NCBI GenBank assembly: GCA_013044465.1 | Contig: JABEUL010000233.1 | Span: forward strand, 1-6,286 | Reading direction: 5' to 3' | Source: Acidimicrobiales bacterium | GTDB taxonomy: Bacteria; Actinomycetota; Acidimicrobiia; Acidimicrobiales; JABEUL01 | Length of the DNA: 6,286 nucleotides | Notes under the pieces: model-generated | Told to the model about the DNA's origin: nothing | Databases searched by the model: none | What the model saw: the letters and a program-made list of their open reading frames with translations, nothing else | Made by a program: the position numbers and the translations under genes | Part shown: positions 5,962 to 6,286 of the stretch, one piece after another | How positions within the stretch are numbered: position 1 is the stretch's first letter | Layout of the letters: every line of letters starts with the position of its first letter

Positions 5962-6286
5962 TTCCAGCGGTAGTGTTGATTCGAGGTGAGGACTCATCCC
6001 TTGTTGCCCAAAAGGCGCGCAAGCTAAGCGATGACTTAGTAGGAGATGAGGACCGGGTCCTCGTAGTTGAAGAACACAGCGGCGAGGAGATTAATATTGC
6101 CCACATCCTAGATGACTGCAGGACACCGCCGTTTTTGTCATCGAAAAGAGTTGTAATTGTAAGGGAAGTGCCCAAACTTGAAGATGAAGATATTCAAGCA
6201 ATTTCTGACTTTGCCAAGGAAACTTCTGATTTTTCAACGCTCATATTGCTCCAGACTTCAAAATCTGATCAGGGGTTATTAAAGGC
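5946..6286 (+). CDS. holA: DNA polymerase III subunit delta, N-terminal part (3' end cut by window)
   Basis: The first 113 residues of what appears to be the delta subunit of the clamp loader, which opens the beta sliding clamp during replication. The N-terminus shows the usual order: strand plus P-loop-like turn AVVLIRGEDSSLV (8-20), an acidic stretch, and the conserved PPFLSSKRVVIVREV (61-75), followed by FSTLILL (96-102). The delta subunit commonly reads P-F-x(2-3)-K-R-x-V-V-V here. GTG 5946 is chosen because GAGAGG (5935-5940) lies 5 nt upstream; a later GTG at 5973 has no such site. It overlaps the end of the DHPS homologue by 16 bp in another frame, so the two are probably co-transcribed and translationally coupled. 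About one third of the expected 320-340 residues is visible. Confidence 0.85.
   Translation, partial: MGDEVIPAVVLIRGEDSSLVAQKARKLSDDLVGDEDRVLVVEEHSGEEINIAHILDDCRTPPFLSSKRVVIVREVPKLEDEDIQAISDFAKETSDFSTLILLQTSKSDQGLLK

Overview
The window looks like ordinary chromosome from a bacterium of the Actinomycetota, most likely a moderately AT-rich (low-40s % GC by eye), perhaps aquatic, relative of the Acidimicrobiia. This is inference from gene content: an F420-dependent luciferase-like oxidoreductase, a PAC2-family protein, an ACAD10/11-type phosphotransferase, a FolP2-type dihydropteroate synthase homologue and a fatty-acyl-AMP-ligase-like enzyme are a typical actinobacterial mix. I see no rRNA, tRNA, CRISPR array, insertion sequence or phage gene.

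Layout. (1) 1-822, + strand: the C-terminal half of an acyl-adenylating enzyme, cut by the left edge. It converges, with 11 bp between stop codons, on (2) an F420-dependent LLM-class oxidoreductase at 834-1847 (- strand). (3) 1848-2186 is a non-coding stretch of 339 bp holding a candidate promoter for gene 2. (4) 2187-4131, - strand: a two-gene unit, a small-molecule kinase of the APH/choline kinase fold followed by a PAC2-family protein. The PAC2 ribosome binding site overlaps the kinase stop codon. (5) 4132-4303 is the divergent intergenic region. (6) 4304-6286, + strand: a thioredoxin-TPR co-chaperone of the YbbN/CnoX type, a FolP2-type DHPS homologue, and the start of the DNA polymerase III delta subunit (holA), which runs off the right edge. 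The last two overlap by 16 bp.

Two start choices matter. The longest open frames of the kinase and the thioredoxin overlap head to head by about 160 bp, but family alignment from memory and a Shine-Dalgarno site place both starts at internal GTG codons. This leaves a sensible 172-bp divergent promoter region. PAC2 appears to start at a TTG and holA at a GTG, so non-ATG starts are common here.

Functionally the window mixes lipid activation and F420 redox chemistry (left), a kinase/PAC2 pair of unknown role (middle) and housekeeping proteostasis, pterin-like and replication genes (right). I found no convincing undescribed system. The points most worth a second look are the altered substrate loop of the FolP2-type protein, the tightly coupled kinase-PAC2 pair, and a palindrome inside the candidate promoter at 1961-1988.
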